IMG/VR virus record: IMGVR_UViG_3300044799_000042
Coordinates: 1-46,319 of that record
Origin: a virus
Strand: one strand, 5' to 3'
Length of the DNA: 46,319 bases
Made by a program: the position numbers and the translations under genes. Position 1 is the first letter of the stretch, and every line of letters starts with the position of its first letter. Shown one piece after another: positions 16,117 to 23,417 of this stretch. The notes beneath the pieces were generated by a model. That model was not told where the DNA came from. It was given only the letters and a program-made list of their open reading frames with translations, and searched no databases.

Positions 16117-17834
16117 GGTTCATCTCCCCATTCCTCGCGCTCGCGTTTCTTCCTCGCGTCCTCGGCCTTCGACGGGTGAACCCATCCTGGCTTGCCGAAA
16201 GGCACGTTGCTCTTCGCCTCGGCGGTCGCCTTATGCGGCGCGGGTATGTCAAGTTCACTGGTCGCGTGTACCGTCGCGGCAATCGCACCCGCCATCACCA
16301 CATCGTCCCACTTGCCCTTGACCGCACCCATCCTGCCTTTGTCGTCCCTCACGAAGGAAAGCGCCTCCTCGATGAGCCGCCTGGATTTCGTCTTGAGCGT
16401 CTTGTCCCTGAACATCGCGCCCAGATGTCCTATAGCTAACGGTTTGGTGGCCTCGGTCGTCAGCCACCCTAACCGTTGCTGTTCCTTCTCGCTCTCACGG
16501 CCTAGCACGGGACTGCGCCACAAATTGGGGTATGACAGGTGCTTCAGCCTCGTGATGGTGGTCAAACCGTGGTTATTGGCCTCGGGAGCCACCAAAGCGT
16601 CGTTGTACCAGTAACCCAGGTTCGCCAGTTCGTCGCCGAAGAGGTCGGCGTCGATGTGCCCGTGCCACAGGGCGGCGTGCTCCAAAGTGGTGCGGTCGAG
16701 GACGAAACCCGCGCTGAAGTCGCCGTGTTCCAAACCTTCCGCAACGTCGCCGCCAATGGCGTACTCGTGACCCGGCACAGGAACCTGCCACACTTCGAGG
16801 TAACCTTTAGCATCCGGGATGAACGATTTACCTTCGAGATAACCCTTGTCGCCGGGCGCACACTCCCCGAGGTACTCGCGCAGCGCGGCCACATTGAACA
16901 CCGGGCGTCCCGGCACGAGAAAGCGACCGTACTGCCTCGCGTCGCGCTCACCCTCGTCCATCGTGGCTTCGAGTCGCGCCTTTTCGTCGTCGGAGAGGTA
17001 CGGGTTATCGTCCCAGGAAGCGTTCAGGCACACGACTTCGGGGTCGCGGCGTTCAGGCGGCTTCAGGTCGTTGTCCACCACCATGCCCACAACGAAGGTC
17101 ATACCCTTGAGCGGGGTCATGGCGGCTATGATGCTGCCGCGCACGTCGAACACCCGCATGGCGCACTCCTGATGCACGTCCTCGGGCGGTTCCTCGTCGT
17201 AGGCGATAAGGTGCTGGCTGGTGCCCTGGAACTTCTCGCGCCCCTGGTCGTAGGACTTCCAACCTATCTCCGTGCCGTTCTTTAGGTGGAGTAGGTCCAG
17301 CACGTCCTTGTCGCGGTATGTCGCGTCAGCCACCTCGCGCTTCGGAATCCAGCCCCCGATGAAGGTCTTGCAGTCGCCCACGATCTCGCGCTGCACCACG
17401 TCGCGCTGTACCTCAAAGGTCTCGCTGACTACCCAGATCCGCGCCGGTTGCGGTACGGATGACGCCAGTTCACGGTATCCCGCCACGATGTCGGCCACAG
17501 CCGCTTCGGTGGCGTGTGCGGCAAACCAGTCGCGCAACTTAGCCACCGATACCATGTCCGCAAGTCGCCGGTAGACCCGCAGCAGGTTCCAAGGCCAGTC
17601 CTCCATGTAAGGCAGGGCGCATTTGCCTAAACCAAACAACGTAACGAAGGTTGACAGGCCAACGGTCTTGCCGGTGCGGTTCCCGGCGATCACCCAGCGA
17701 CTACGCCGCTTGTCGAAGTGGAATGCCACCTGCAACGGCGTGGGCGCGTAGAACCTGAGCCTCTCCTCGCGCTGCCTGCGCTCAATCTCCAAGCCGCCGT
17801 CCTGGACTACCTGCGCGTCAGTCGAGACGTTCAT
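16113..17834 (-). CDS. terL: Terminase large subunit
   Basis: This 573-residue DNA-packaging motor starts ATG at 17834. Upstream in-frame codons lie in the overlap with the previous gene and look spurious. Walker A is AGNRTGKT (residues 50-57), Walker B is LIAYDEE (about 209-215), followed by a coupling segment (AAMTPLKGM). The RNaseH-like nuclease domain begins at GGDVAEG (D363 of the acidic triad) and includes KWDDVVMAGAIA near 520. The ATPase translocates DNA into the procapsid and the nuclease cuts it. It overlaps the upstream gene by 17 bp and the portal by 4 bp. No classical small subunit is adjacent. The DUF5681 gene at 20811 is the best candidate. Confidence 0.9.
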   Translation of the reverse strand: MNVSTDAQVVQDGGLEIERRQREERLRFYAPTPLQVAFHFDKRRSRWVIAGNRTGKTVGLSTFVTLFGLGKCALPYMEDWPWNLLRVYRRLADMVSVAKLRDWFAAHATEAAVADIVAGYRELASSVPQPARIWVVSETFEVQRDVVQREIVGDCKTFIGGWIPKREVADATYRDKDVLDLLHLKNGTEIGWKSYDQGREKFQGTSQHLIAYDEEPPEDVHQECAMRVFDVRGSIIAAMTPLKGMTFVVGMVVDNDLKPPERRDPEVVCLNASWDDNPYLSDDEKARLEATMDEGERDARQYGRFLVPGRPVFNVAALREYLGECAPGDKGYLEGKSFIPDAKGYLEVWQVPVPGHEYAIGGDVAEGLEHGDFSAGFVLDRTTLEHAALWHGHIDADLFGDELANLGYWYNDALVAPEANNHGLTTITRLKHLSYPNLWRSPVLGRESEKEQQRLGWLTTEATKPLAIGHLGAMFRDKTLKTKSRRLIEEALSFVRDDKGRMGAVKGKWDDVVMAGAIAATVHATSELDIPAPHKATAEAKSNVPFGKPGWVHPSKAEDARKKREREEWGDEP

Positions 17835-18132
17835 AGAGCACGAAACTGGCGTTGGCAGCGATGAACAGCCTGTCGTCAACCTTCATGCAGCACGGGCCTA
17901 TGCCGCGCTTGCGGTAGGCGAGGAACAGGTTCAAGGCCCGCGCCTTGTTCTCGGTGATGTCGTCGCGCACCTCGTAGGCGTCAACGTCGCCCACCGTGTA
18001 CCGCCACAACTTGCCACACAAGGAACACCTGTCGTTGAAGGTGTGCGCCTTCCTCGGCATGGTGAGCGGCGCGGGTTTCTCGTGGACTATGATGAGCGGA
18101 CCTCGCCTTTCGAGGGTCACGCCTTTGGACAT
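17818..18132 (-). CDS. Small zinc-binding protein upstream of terminase
   Basis: This 104-residue protein starts MSKGVTLERRGPL, with GGAGGTG four bases before the ATG at 18132. Cysteines CSLC near residue 36 and CC near 81 form a plausible metal site. The function is unknown. It is the first gene below a terminator-like hairpin (18149-18185) and is translationally coupled to the terminase, so it opens the late unit. Confidence 0.65.
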   Translation of the reverse strand: MSKGVTLERRGPLIIVHEKPAPLTMPRKAHTFNDRCSLCGKLWRYTVGDVDAYEVRDDITENKARALNLFLAYRKRGIGPCCMKVDDRLFIAANASFVLYERLD

Positions 18133-18148
18133 GGGACACCTCCAAAAC

Positions 18149-18185
18149 AAAAAGGCAGAAGCACGGTGTTACCCGCACTCCTGCC
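18149..18185 (-). terminator. Intrinsic terminator in front of the late genes
   Basis: On the minus strand GGCAGGAGTGCGG pairs with CCGTGCTTCTGCC (thirteen pairs, three of them G-U) around a six-base loop, followed directly by TTTTTG. It separates the early genes from terminase and later genes, with no obvious promoter below it. It may stop early transcription until late antitermination. Confidence 0.75.
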
Positions 18186-18213
18186 GTTTTCGGTCAGGAA
18201 CTACACTATGGGG

Positions 18214-18435
18214 TTAGAAATGCCTCTGGGCGAACGGTCGGATCAGCCAGAGAAGGTGTTTGCGCCACTTCGGAATCGCCCTCACGAGGAAGCAGTAATA
18301 ATCCTCGCAATAGGTGCAGAGGTCGGTGAACTTGAAGTGCCGCCAACAGAACCCTTCGCCGCTGTATCGCGCAGTCTGATCCTGCCAGTAACAGAAGTCA
18401 CAGATAGGGTGACAATCAGGCCCGCAGAGTTTCAT
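18214..18435 (-). CDS. Cysteine-rich small protein (73 aa)
   Basis: This protein reads MKLCGPDCHPICDFCYWQD, with further cysteines in CWRHF and CTYCEDYYC. The nine cysteines plus histidines suggest two small zinc sites. It overlaps the preceding gene by 4 bp. The function is unknown. It resembles other short Cys-rich early phage proteins, possibly a host-takeover factor. Confidence 0.65.
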   Translation of the reverse strand: MKLCGPDCHPICDFCYWQDQTARYSGEGFCWRHFKFTDLCTYCEDYYCFLVRAIPKWRKHLLWLIRPFAQRHF

Positions 18436-19085
18436 ACCGAACCTTGCTGTCGCGGAGGCGGTGAACCTGTGCCGTTGTCTGCGCCGCAGGGAGGCGGCGA
18501 TGGATTTGCCCTGTTATCCGCACCATTGGTGTACACCACCCGCGTGGGTTGCTCTGGGAAAACATAAGGCCACCATTGTGGCGGTCGGTGCTCCAACGCA
18601 GTCACACGCCTAGCCAGTTTGTCGAAACCCTGGGTCAGTGAGAACAACCCGTCGCTTAGGTCGTTAACGTCGCGGTCAAGGTCGAGGACGTTATCCTCTG
18701 TGTCACCACAACGGGTAGCGAGACCGCGCATCACCTCGTCCACGTGCTCACGGAGGACGGTAGCGGCGGGGTCGGGAACGTCGCCCCACTTGTCTAGGTA
18801 GAGGTCATCCACATCGATGTGCCCCTTCCTCGCGTGACACTTAGGGCCATACGGCCAGCAGCCGGGAACGGCGTCAGGCGGCACGGGCACACCTTCGGCG
18901 AGGTCGCCGCCTTGGTCGCACTCGACGGGAACAGACTGCGCTTTCGCTTTGTTGGACACCTGCGCCAAGTCGAGAAGAACGTCCTCTGCCTTCACCCACG
19001 CGAATGCCATGTCTCTCCGTAGACCTAGCCAATAGTCCAACCGCGCAGACAGAGCCTTACCGATGATGGCGTATCTACTGTTCAT
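18432..19085 (-). CDS. Hypothetical early protein (217 aa)
   Basis: The start is ATG at 19085, behind GGAGGTGCCGC. The in-frame ATG further upstream lacks such a site. The protein begins MNSRYAIIGKALSARLDYWL and has a helical N-terminal part. A middle segment with CDQGGDL and CHARKGH follows, then a predicted coiled coil (residues about 130-175, LDRDVNDLSDGLFSLTQGF). The tail is Pro, Gly and Ser rich. I recognise no family. It overlaps the 57-residue gene upstream and the Cys-rich gene downstream. Confidence 0.6.
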   Translation of the reverse strand: MNSRYAIIGKALSARLDYWLGLRRDMAFAWVKAEDVLLDLAQVSNKAKAQSVPVECDQGGDLAEGVPVPPDAVPGCWPYGPKCHARKGHIDVDDLYLDKWGDVPDPAATVLREHVDEVMRGLATRCGDTEDNVLDLDRDVNDLSDGLFSLTQGFDKLARRVTALEHRPPQWWPYVFPEQPTRVVYTNGADNRANPSPPPCGADNGTGSPPPRQQGSV

Positions 19086-19248
19086 GCGGCACCTCCGTTT
19101 TCGTCTTTGCCAAGTCCAGGAACGCCTCGCCAAGTTTGCGCAGGTCATCGGCGGTCAAGGTTCCATCGGCTATCAGGCCACGAGCCAGGGCAAACATAAC
19201 GACCGCGCATCCTTGCGGCTTTATGTCCTTGTCGATGTAGATGCTCAC
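19075..19248 (-). CDS. Small hypothetical protein (57 aa)
   Basis: This GTG-initiated gene (19248), with AAAGGAG upstream, encodes MSIYIDKDIKPQGCAVVMFA and a charged helical second half (DDLRKLGEAFLDLAK). It overlaps the following gene by 11 bp and is part of the chain of coupled early genes. No family is recognised. Confidence 0.6.
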   Translation of the reverse strand: MSIYIDKDIKPQGCAVVMFALARGLIADGTLTADDLRKLGEAFLDLAKTKTEVPHEQ

Positions 19249-19251
19249 TTC

Positions 19252-19437
19252 TCACACTCCTTTGTTTTCAGTCAGAGTCTCCACTATCGGCACACCCTTG
19301 TACGGCCCCGCGCTAACCTTGTGCGCCACGATACAGCCCTTCTCGCGGTCAATCTTGGTGTAGCGGTCGTCCTTGGGATTGCGGATCTGGATGAAGCGCG
19401 GCTTGCGGTCGTCAGTCAGTGTCGGTAAGCTTGACAT
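19252..19437 (-). CDS. Small hypothetical protein (61 aa)
   Basis: The sequence MSSLPTLTDDRKPRFIQIRN is followed by a basic segment and KGVPIVETLTENKG. It overlaps the upstream 65-residue gene by 26 bp and ends three bases before the next start. The compact, charged, beta-like sequence with many Lys and Arg could be a regulator, but nothing specific is recognised. Confidence 0.55.
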   Translation of the reverse strand: MSSLPTLTDDRKPRFIQIRNPKDDRYTKIDREKGCIVAHKVSAGPYKGVPIVETLTENKGV

Positions 19438-19609
19438 CTTCGCGCAAACCCTTGAGCATCACCGGCACGCCAGCCTTCAACACGACCGTAGCCTCTCCCC
19501 AGCCTAGATGAGCGCGCAGCGCCTCGATGAGACGATGCTCTTCCTTGGATAGTGCGTCTAGTTCAAGACGAGAACCGCCTATCGCATAGTAACTCGCTGT
19601 GTTGTCCAT
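19412..19609 (-). CDS. Small hypothetical protein (65 aa)
   Basis: The start is ATG at 19609 behind GGAGGTGTGAGT. The protein begins MDNTASYYAIGGSRLELDAL and has a helical centre (KEEHRLIEALRAHLGWGEA). No known domain is seen. It lies in the coupled run of short early genes. Confidence 0.55.
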   Translation of the reverse strand: MDNTASYYAIGGSRLELDALSKEEHRLIEALRAHLGWGEATVVLKAGVPVMLKGLREDVKLTDTD

Positions 19610-19611
19610 AC

Positions 19612-19872
19612 TCACACCTCCGTCACCTTCACGCCAGCCGCTTCCCACGCCTCGCGCACGCCGGGAACCTCCAGCAAGCCAGTCAGGAGCACGTAGAACA
19701 GTTGCATGAGGTCTGCCAAGTCGTCTATAGGGTCCTGGAGGGTGTAACTTATCTCGTACCGCCCAGCGCGAGCGCAGAGCGTTCTAGGGCCAGTTACCAG
19801 TTGGCTAATCTCATAACGCCTCGCGCCACCATAGTTACGTGCTTCGTCAAATAGTCGCCCCCCATTGCTCAC
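19612..19872 (-). CDS. Hypothetical protein (86 aa)
   Basis: The start is GTG at 19872, overlapping the upstream HExxH gene by 4 bp. In-frame codons further up are a shadow of that gene. It begins MSNGGRLFDEARNYGGARRY and has a helical second half (DPIDDLADLMQLFYVLLTGL, VREAWEAAGV). It could be a phosphoribosyl-ATP pyrophosphatase-like short helical protein, but the evidence is too weak to say. Confidence 0.55.
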   Translation of the reverse strand: MSNGGRLFDEARNYGGARRYEISQLVTGPRTLCARAGRYEISYTLQDPIDDLADLMQLFYVLLTGLLEVPGVREAWEAAGVKVTEV

Positions 19873-20249
19873 TTCGCCACCCCCGCTTTCTTCCGCTCGC
19901 CCATCGCCTTCAGGCGCAGCATTGCGCTGGCCATCTTGTCCACCATCGTCTCCACCTTCGCGCCGACCTCGTCCTTGACGTACTCGCGGGTATGTGCATC
20001 GGTGATGAAGGTGTCCATCATGCGCAGGATCGCCATCCAAACGTCATTGCTGAGGATGTGGCACTCCTCGTGGATCAAGGAATGCTCCGGGTCCGTCTTG
20101 TCGCCGGGACTGAGATTGACAGCCACCGTAGCCCACCTGCGCGTGGGAACGGCATCGCAGAATCCGGCCTTATTAGCGCCGTACACTTCCGCAAACTTCG
20201 CGTCGGGTATGAACTCCACATCTATGTGCCAGTCCTCAATGCCGATCAT
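19869..20249 (-). CDS. Putative zinc metallopeptidase-like protein
   Basis: This 126-residue protein has HEECH at residues 60-64 (HExxH zincin signature) within EHSLIHEECHIL. A WATVAVNL strand lies before it, an arrangement seen in small SprT-like or phage metallopeptidase-like proteins. A charged helical C-terminus follows. A role in host or phage protein processing is possible, but the third zinc ligand is not evident. The ATG at 20249 has a poor ribosome site. The frame stays open upstream and reads TFDNRLAKWWQK, which looks like a natural N-terminal extension. It crosses the TGA of the previous gene at GTT-TGA-C, raising the chance of a +1 frameshift. Confidence 0.6.
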   Translation of the reverse strand: MIGIEDWHIDVEFIPDAKFAEVYGANKAGFCDAVPTRRWATVAVNLSPGDKTDPEHSLIHEECHILSNDVWMAILRMMDTFITDAHTREYVKDEVGAKVETMVDKMASAMLRLKAMGERKKAGVAK

Positions 20250-20277
20250 CTTCTGCCACCACTTGGCTAGCCGATTG

Positions 20278-20523
20278 TCAAACGTTTTCGCTGGACTCGC
20301 CCTCCTTCGGCAACTGCTCGCCGGGCTGTAGTACCACCGCGCCGCGTCCCTTGAGAGCCTCGACGAAGGCAGGCATGTCTAGGGCGGCCTCGATAAGTAG
20401 CGCGATGCTCTCGCCGAAGCGGTCGTGTGTGCGGAGGACCATTGGGTCGGATGCTGCGATATCCTTGAGTACAATCCGTCTGCCGCTTGGTACACGGATC
20501 TCTGTGTAATCAATCTCTATCAC
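20278..20523 (-). CDS. Hypothetical protein (81 aa)
   Basis: The start is GTG at 20523, with AAAAGGAG upstream. The protein begins MIEIDYTEIRVPSGRRIVLK and continues with a helix (DRFGESIALLIEAALDMPAF) and an acidic end. Its stop, TGA followed by C, is preceded by a GTT codon, and the +1 frame leads into the HExxH protein. Function unknown. About 110 bases without a gene separate it from the upstream membrane peptide. That gap holds a short CCTT-CGTA-AAGG hairpin and two copies of TGTATGCGG, but no clear promoter. Confidence 0.55.
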   Translation of the reverse strand: MIEIDYTEIRVPSGRRIVLKDIAASDPMVLRTHDRFGESIALLIEAALDMPAFVEALKGRGAVVLQPGEQLPKEGESSENV

Positions 20524-20634
20524 GCGTTTTCGCTCCTTTTGTTGGGTCTATGCACTCGCCAACCTTGCTACCCCCGCGATCCGTGAGCCTTTACGAAGGG
20601 TTTCTGTAACCGCATACATCGCGCCGCATACAAC

Positions 20635-20808
20635 CTACATTTTGACCGCCCCCTTGCGTCCCTTCTTGGCCTCGGCATACGGCGACACCGCCGCCGGCAG
20701 CTCGCCTACCGCCACCTCGATAACCTGCGCCTTGATGCGGTCGCGCAGGATGTAGCCGATGAGGATGCCTACGCCTAATACCACAGCCCCTAGCAGGAAG
20801 TTAGCCAA
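20635..20808 (-). CDS. Small single-pass membrane protein (57 aa)
   Basis: A TTG start at 20808 lies behind GGAGGG and overlaps nothing downstream. Residues 3-22 (NFLLGAVVLGVGILIGYI) form one membrane helix, followed by a positively charged cytoplasmic tail ending KKGRKGAVKM. Position between the DUF5681 gene and the early block gives no function. It could be a membrane-acting host-takeover peptide. Confidence 0.55.
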   Translation of the reverse strand: MANFLLGAVVLGVGILIGYILRDRIKAQVIEVAVGELPAAVSPYAEAKKGRKGAVKM

Positions 20809-20810
20809 AG

Positions 20811-21158
20811 TTAGCCCTCCAGTTTGGACATGGCAGCGCGTACACGGTCAAGCAGTTCGGGCGTAGTCAGGCCGAGCAACGCGACAGGCCCGCCATCCGC
20901 GCCGGTGAGCTCGACGCCGAGTTTGGGCTTGCCGTAGGCGTAGCCCGCCAGCAACTCGATGACGCGGAAGTGATAGTCGGCTTGGGGAGCGCGCAACGCC
21001 GCAAGCAGGCGATCGCGGCCTTCGGTAGCCATGATCTCCTTGCACCATTCGCGGAACTCGCGAGCGACAGCGGGGCGACCATCGGGGTTGCCGCTGACAC
21101 CCTTCACAAACTCACCTGTTGCATTCCTGATAGCAGGAACGTCGCCCACGCTGCTCAC
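20811..21158 (-). CDS. DUF5681-like protein, possible terminase small subunit
   Basis: This 115-residue protein contains FVKGVSGNPDGRPA (residues 17-30), the signature of the DUF5681 family. Such proteins are frequent in phages and near terminase genes. The rest is helical with a second conserved-looking segment (VIELLAGYAYGKPKLGVELT) typical of those proteins. Some are thought to act as small terminases or DNA-binding factors. Here no other candidate small subunit exists, but 2.7 kb separates it from the large subunit. The GTG at 21158 follows GAGGTAGGGA. Confidence 0.6.
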   Translation of the reverse strand: MSSVGDVPAIRNATGEFVKGVSGNPDGRPAVAREFREWCKEIMATEGRDRLLAALRAPQADYHFRVIELLAGYAYGKPKLGVELTGADGGPVALLGLTTPELLDRVRAAMSKLEG

Positions 21159-21161
21159 TCC

Positions 21162-21371
21162 CTACCTCGCGCACAGGCCAGCGCAGTATCGCCTCGCGCT
21201 GATGCTGTGGTCCTCGTAGAACGCTGCTGCCATCGCTCTGTACTTGGCTGCTACCTCTTCGCGCTGAAACTCCACGATGACGCGCGTACCCTCTATCCTC
21301 GCGGCATAGTCGCGCCTAGGCCATATCTCACGCATGTCTCGCAACCACGCCCTGTATCCTTGTCGCGTCAC
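21162..21371 (-). CDS. Small hypothetical protein (69 aa)
   Basis: The start overlaps the stop of the metallophosphoesterase gene by 4 bp. The sequence MTRQGYRAWLRDMREIWPRR is strongly basic and helical and ends RRYCAGLCAR. No family is recognised. Coupling with its neighbours suggests a shared early function. Confidence 0.55.
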   Translation of the reverse strand: MTRQGYRAWLRDMREIWPRRDYAARIEGTRVIVEFQREEVAAKYRAMAAAFYEDHSISARRYCAGLCAR

Positions 21372-22408
21372 GCTACCCCTCCTCGCACGTTTGCCCTCGC
21401 GTAGTTCAAGGCCTCGACGCCAGCACGGAGATCCATGTATCCCTCCACGCGGTGCTCGTTGGGCCAGAGGATTATCACGGCCACGGTAGGTATCCCAGCG
21501 TATCCCCCCGCCCGCTGCCCGAAGTCGTCGCCCACCTTGTAGCCGCCAGGACGTATCAGCAACATGCGTTTGCCCGCCTTGTAGTAGCGCGCCAGGGCTG
21601 GCTTGTGCCTGTGGGCCAACGCCGCAAAGTCAACCTGGCCGTATTCCTCCATCATGTTCCGCGCCGGGTTCAGTGGATTGTACTTGCTCTCGCCAGGATA
21701 CTTGTGGCGCACGTGGCCCCTGTATGACTGGTCGCCAAGATTCAGCGTCAGTGTGCCGCCGTGCCACAGGTTCAACGCCTGTGCGTCCTCAGCCAACGTC
21801 GCCAGGAAATCCTTGCCTGTGCGCTCGACAGTCCAGTGATCGTGACAACCGTCCACCAGCGCAAGCCACTTCCCCGCCGTCTTACGCATGTGCCACCGCA
21901 CTACTTCGTCCTGCATGCCAGGTTGCGTGATAGCCTCGAACATGCCGCCGGACGGCGCACCCTGGATGAAGTTATCCCGGTAATCGCCCAGTCCGACAGT
22001 GTAGAGACCATCCGTGGCGAGAATCGTTTCCGTGTCGCGCTTGAAGGCGTGGTAGTCAACACCCACGGCCCCGATGTGCCAGTCAGCCCAGAACGCGACG
22101 CCCACGGGTTTGTCGTCCTCCAGGGTGATAGTCGCGTCCACCTGGCGCGTGTCGAGGGCTTGCTGCGCTTCTTGCAGGTCTATCATGCAGTCAAAGAAGT
22201 GCTCAATGTCCGTTTCGCCGTACTTCTTGATGTCCTCGAAGGTTATGCGCTGCTTGGTGATCTGCTGCTTCTGCTCCCGCCTCCGACACACGCTCCGTAT
22301 CTGTTCGGGGTCCAGGACTACGCCGTGCTTGTCGAGCATCAGCCGCGCTATTTCGGGATAGATTTTGCCCTCCTCGCGTAACTTTACGGCATCATCTTGC
22401 CAGGTCAT
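21368..22408 (-). CDS. Metallophosphoesterase with N-terminal HTH-like region
   Basis: This 346-residue protein has the calcineurin-like metallophosphoesterase motifs in order: ADWHIG (D109, H111), GLGDYRDN (D142), GCHDHW (H189), GHVRHKY (H232) and ALAHRHKP (H266, H268). These bind two metal ions and hydrolyse phosphoesters, often DNA ends (SbcD/Mre11-like) or nucleotides. Residues 1-45 (DDAVKLREEGKIYPEIARLM) resemble a helix-turn-helix of the kind found in terminase small subunits. A DNA-processing role is therefore plausible. It overlaps both neighbours by 4 bp. Confidence 0.8.
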   Translation of the reverse strand: MTWQDDAVKLREEGKIYPEIARLMLDKHGVVLDPEQIRSVCRRREQKQQITKQRITFEDIKKYGETDIEHFFDCMIDLQEAQQALDTRQVDATITLEDDKPVGVAFWADWHIGAVGVDYHAFKRDTETILATDGLYTVGLGDYRDNFIQGAPSGGMFEAITQPGMQDEVVRWHMRKTAGKWLALVDGCHDHWTVERTGKDFLATLAEDAQALNLWHGGTLTLNLGDQSYRGHVRHKYPGESKYNPLNPARNMMEEYGQVDFAALAHRHKPALARYYKAGKRMLLIRPGGYKVGDDFGQRAGGYAGIPTVAVIILWPNEHRVEGYMDLRAGVEALNYARANVRGGVA

Positions 22409-22764
22409 TTAGACCACGCATAGGCGTAGGACTTGATGAACTCCTCGACTTGAGCATCTTGGTCGAACACAGGCATCATCCATCCCTTTGCGTCAGCGAC
22501 CTCTTCCTCCGTGCCGTCCGAACCGCCGGGTAGGCGCCATAGAGCCATACAGGACACAAGCCACTGCCTGTCGTATTCCATCCACTCCTGGTGTTCGTGC
22601 GGGTACATCATGTGCCAAAGGTGTGTCAGGTGCGGGATGAACGGCACACCACCCCAACACAGAACCTTGTCGCCAGCCTCAATCGCATGACGCACGTTGG
22701 CGGCCACGTCTCCAAGGCTGTAGGGTCCGGCAATGTAGATACGGGGTTTCCTCGCTATCATCAT
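22405..22764 (-). CDS. DUF4406/nucleoside deoxyribosyltransferase-like protein
   Basis: This 119-residue protein begins with RIYIAGPYSLGDVAANVRHA (residues 8-27), then a PFIPHLTHLWHMM segment, and ends with LPGGSDGTEEEVADAKGWMM, containing the G-x-x-x-E pattern of this superfamily. Nucleoside 2-deoxyribosyltransferases exchange bases between deoxynucleosides and serve in nucleotide salvage. The phage relatives (DUF4406) are not characterised. The start is ATG at 22764 or 22761, behind GGAGG about 10 bases upstream. It is the first protein gene below the structured RNA region. Confidence 0.7.
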   Translation of the reverse strand: MMIARKPRIYIAGPYSLGDVAANVRHAIEAGDKVLCWGGVPFIPHLTHLWHMMYPHEHQEWMEYDRQWLVSCMALWRLPGGSDGTEEEVADAKGWMMPVFDQDAQVEEFIKSYAYAWSK

Positions 22765-22794
22765 TCAAACGCCAGCCTCCTCTCAGATATAGTT

Positions 22795-23407
22795 GGGCGG
22801 CACCGCTATAGCAGCACCGCCCCTTATCCGTCCCGCCCCGGTACGCTATGCCCAAGCGTGGCAGGCTCTGTTTGTTGGGCGGCAGGAACGCAATCCCGCC
22901 GCCCGCATCGTGGCATCCCGTCGTTGCGCCTTTTCAGGACGCCACCGCATTAACCCAGCCCTCGCCTCTCGGCTTAGCCATGACATTCATGGCAGCATCT
23001 CTCGGTGCGGACTGGTTGCTTGGACGTGGCGAGGAGTTCCGTTGTGCCACCTCGCATTGGGGGCCTCGGCTTGCCGCCGCGCTGTGCGCTAAACCCCCGC
23101 GCTACTCTTACGTCTGCTGCGCTACACGTCCAGGGATCGGGATGACGGGAGGAGGACCGTCACCCCAGGGATTGCGCGTGTCATGCGGGGAAAGCCAGTG
23201 CCTGTCACACGCTCGGATGTGTGCCGTTGCCACGCGCAAACTCGCTCCGCTAGTTCCTCCTCACGATTTGGTGGAGCCGGTGGGATTCTCACCCACGTGT
23301 TCCCGCCTTGTCAGCGGGCGTATCTGGTTGACCAGCGGCCCCAGAAATCAAATTGCGCGCTGGTTGCTGCCGCCCCGTGAAACTGTTTTAAGGCCGCCCG
23401 CGCGCAA
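22795..23407 (-). ncRNA. Candidate large structured noncoding RNA, about 610 nt
   Basis: No plausible protein gene lies here, but the minus strand carries many long complementary pairs. Read 5' to 3', in window coordinates: an 8-bp stem 23400-23407 with 23353-23360; a tRNA-like fold 23269-23342; a 9-bp stem 23231-23239 with 23172-23180 enclosing a hairpin at 23206-23223; a 10-bp hairpin 23139-23166 whose loop matches 23255-23262. An 8-bp stem 23125-23132 with 23021-23028 closes a multibranch domain: GCGAGG/CCTCGC at 23050-23055 with 23029-23034, and an 8-bp stem 23091-23098 with 23059-23066. Further hairpins lie at 22977-22993, 22910-22945, 22877-22904, 22843-22859 and 22795-22822. G-U pairs and GAGA or GAAA loops favour the minus strand. 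GOLLD and ROOL are known phage RNAs of similar size often found near tRNAs. Membership is untested. Confidence 0.75.
23269..23342 (-). ncRNA. CCA-ended tRNA-like structure
   Basis: The minus strand folds as four stems: acceptor GGGGCCG with CGGCTCC (seven pairs, one G-U), a D-like arm CTGG-TCAA-CCAG, an anticodon-like arm CCCGC-TGACAAG-GCGGG, and a T-like arm GTGGG-TGAGAAT-CCCAC, followed by A and an encoded CCA. It departs from a normal tRNA in several ways. No bases separate acceptor and D stems, the D loop has four bases without GG, position 33 is G, and the T loop lacks TTC. It lies near the 5' end of the large structured RNA. It could be a tRNA mimic, a decayed tRNA or a domain of that RNA. 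Confidence 0.65.
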
Positions 23408-23417
23408 ACCTATGTTT

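Noticed and set aside
23269-23342. Pyrrolysine tRNA
   Set aside because: The short D arm and T loop are reminiscent, but the anticodon is not CUA, the anticodon stem has five pairs, and no pyrrolysyl-tRNA synthetase gene is present.
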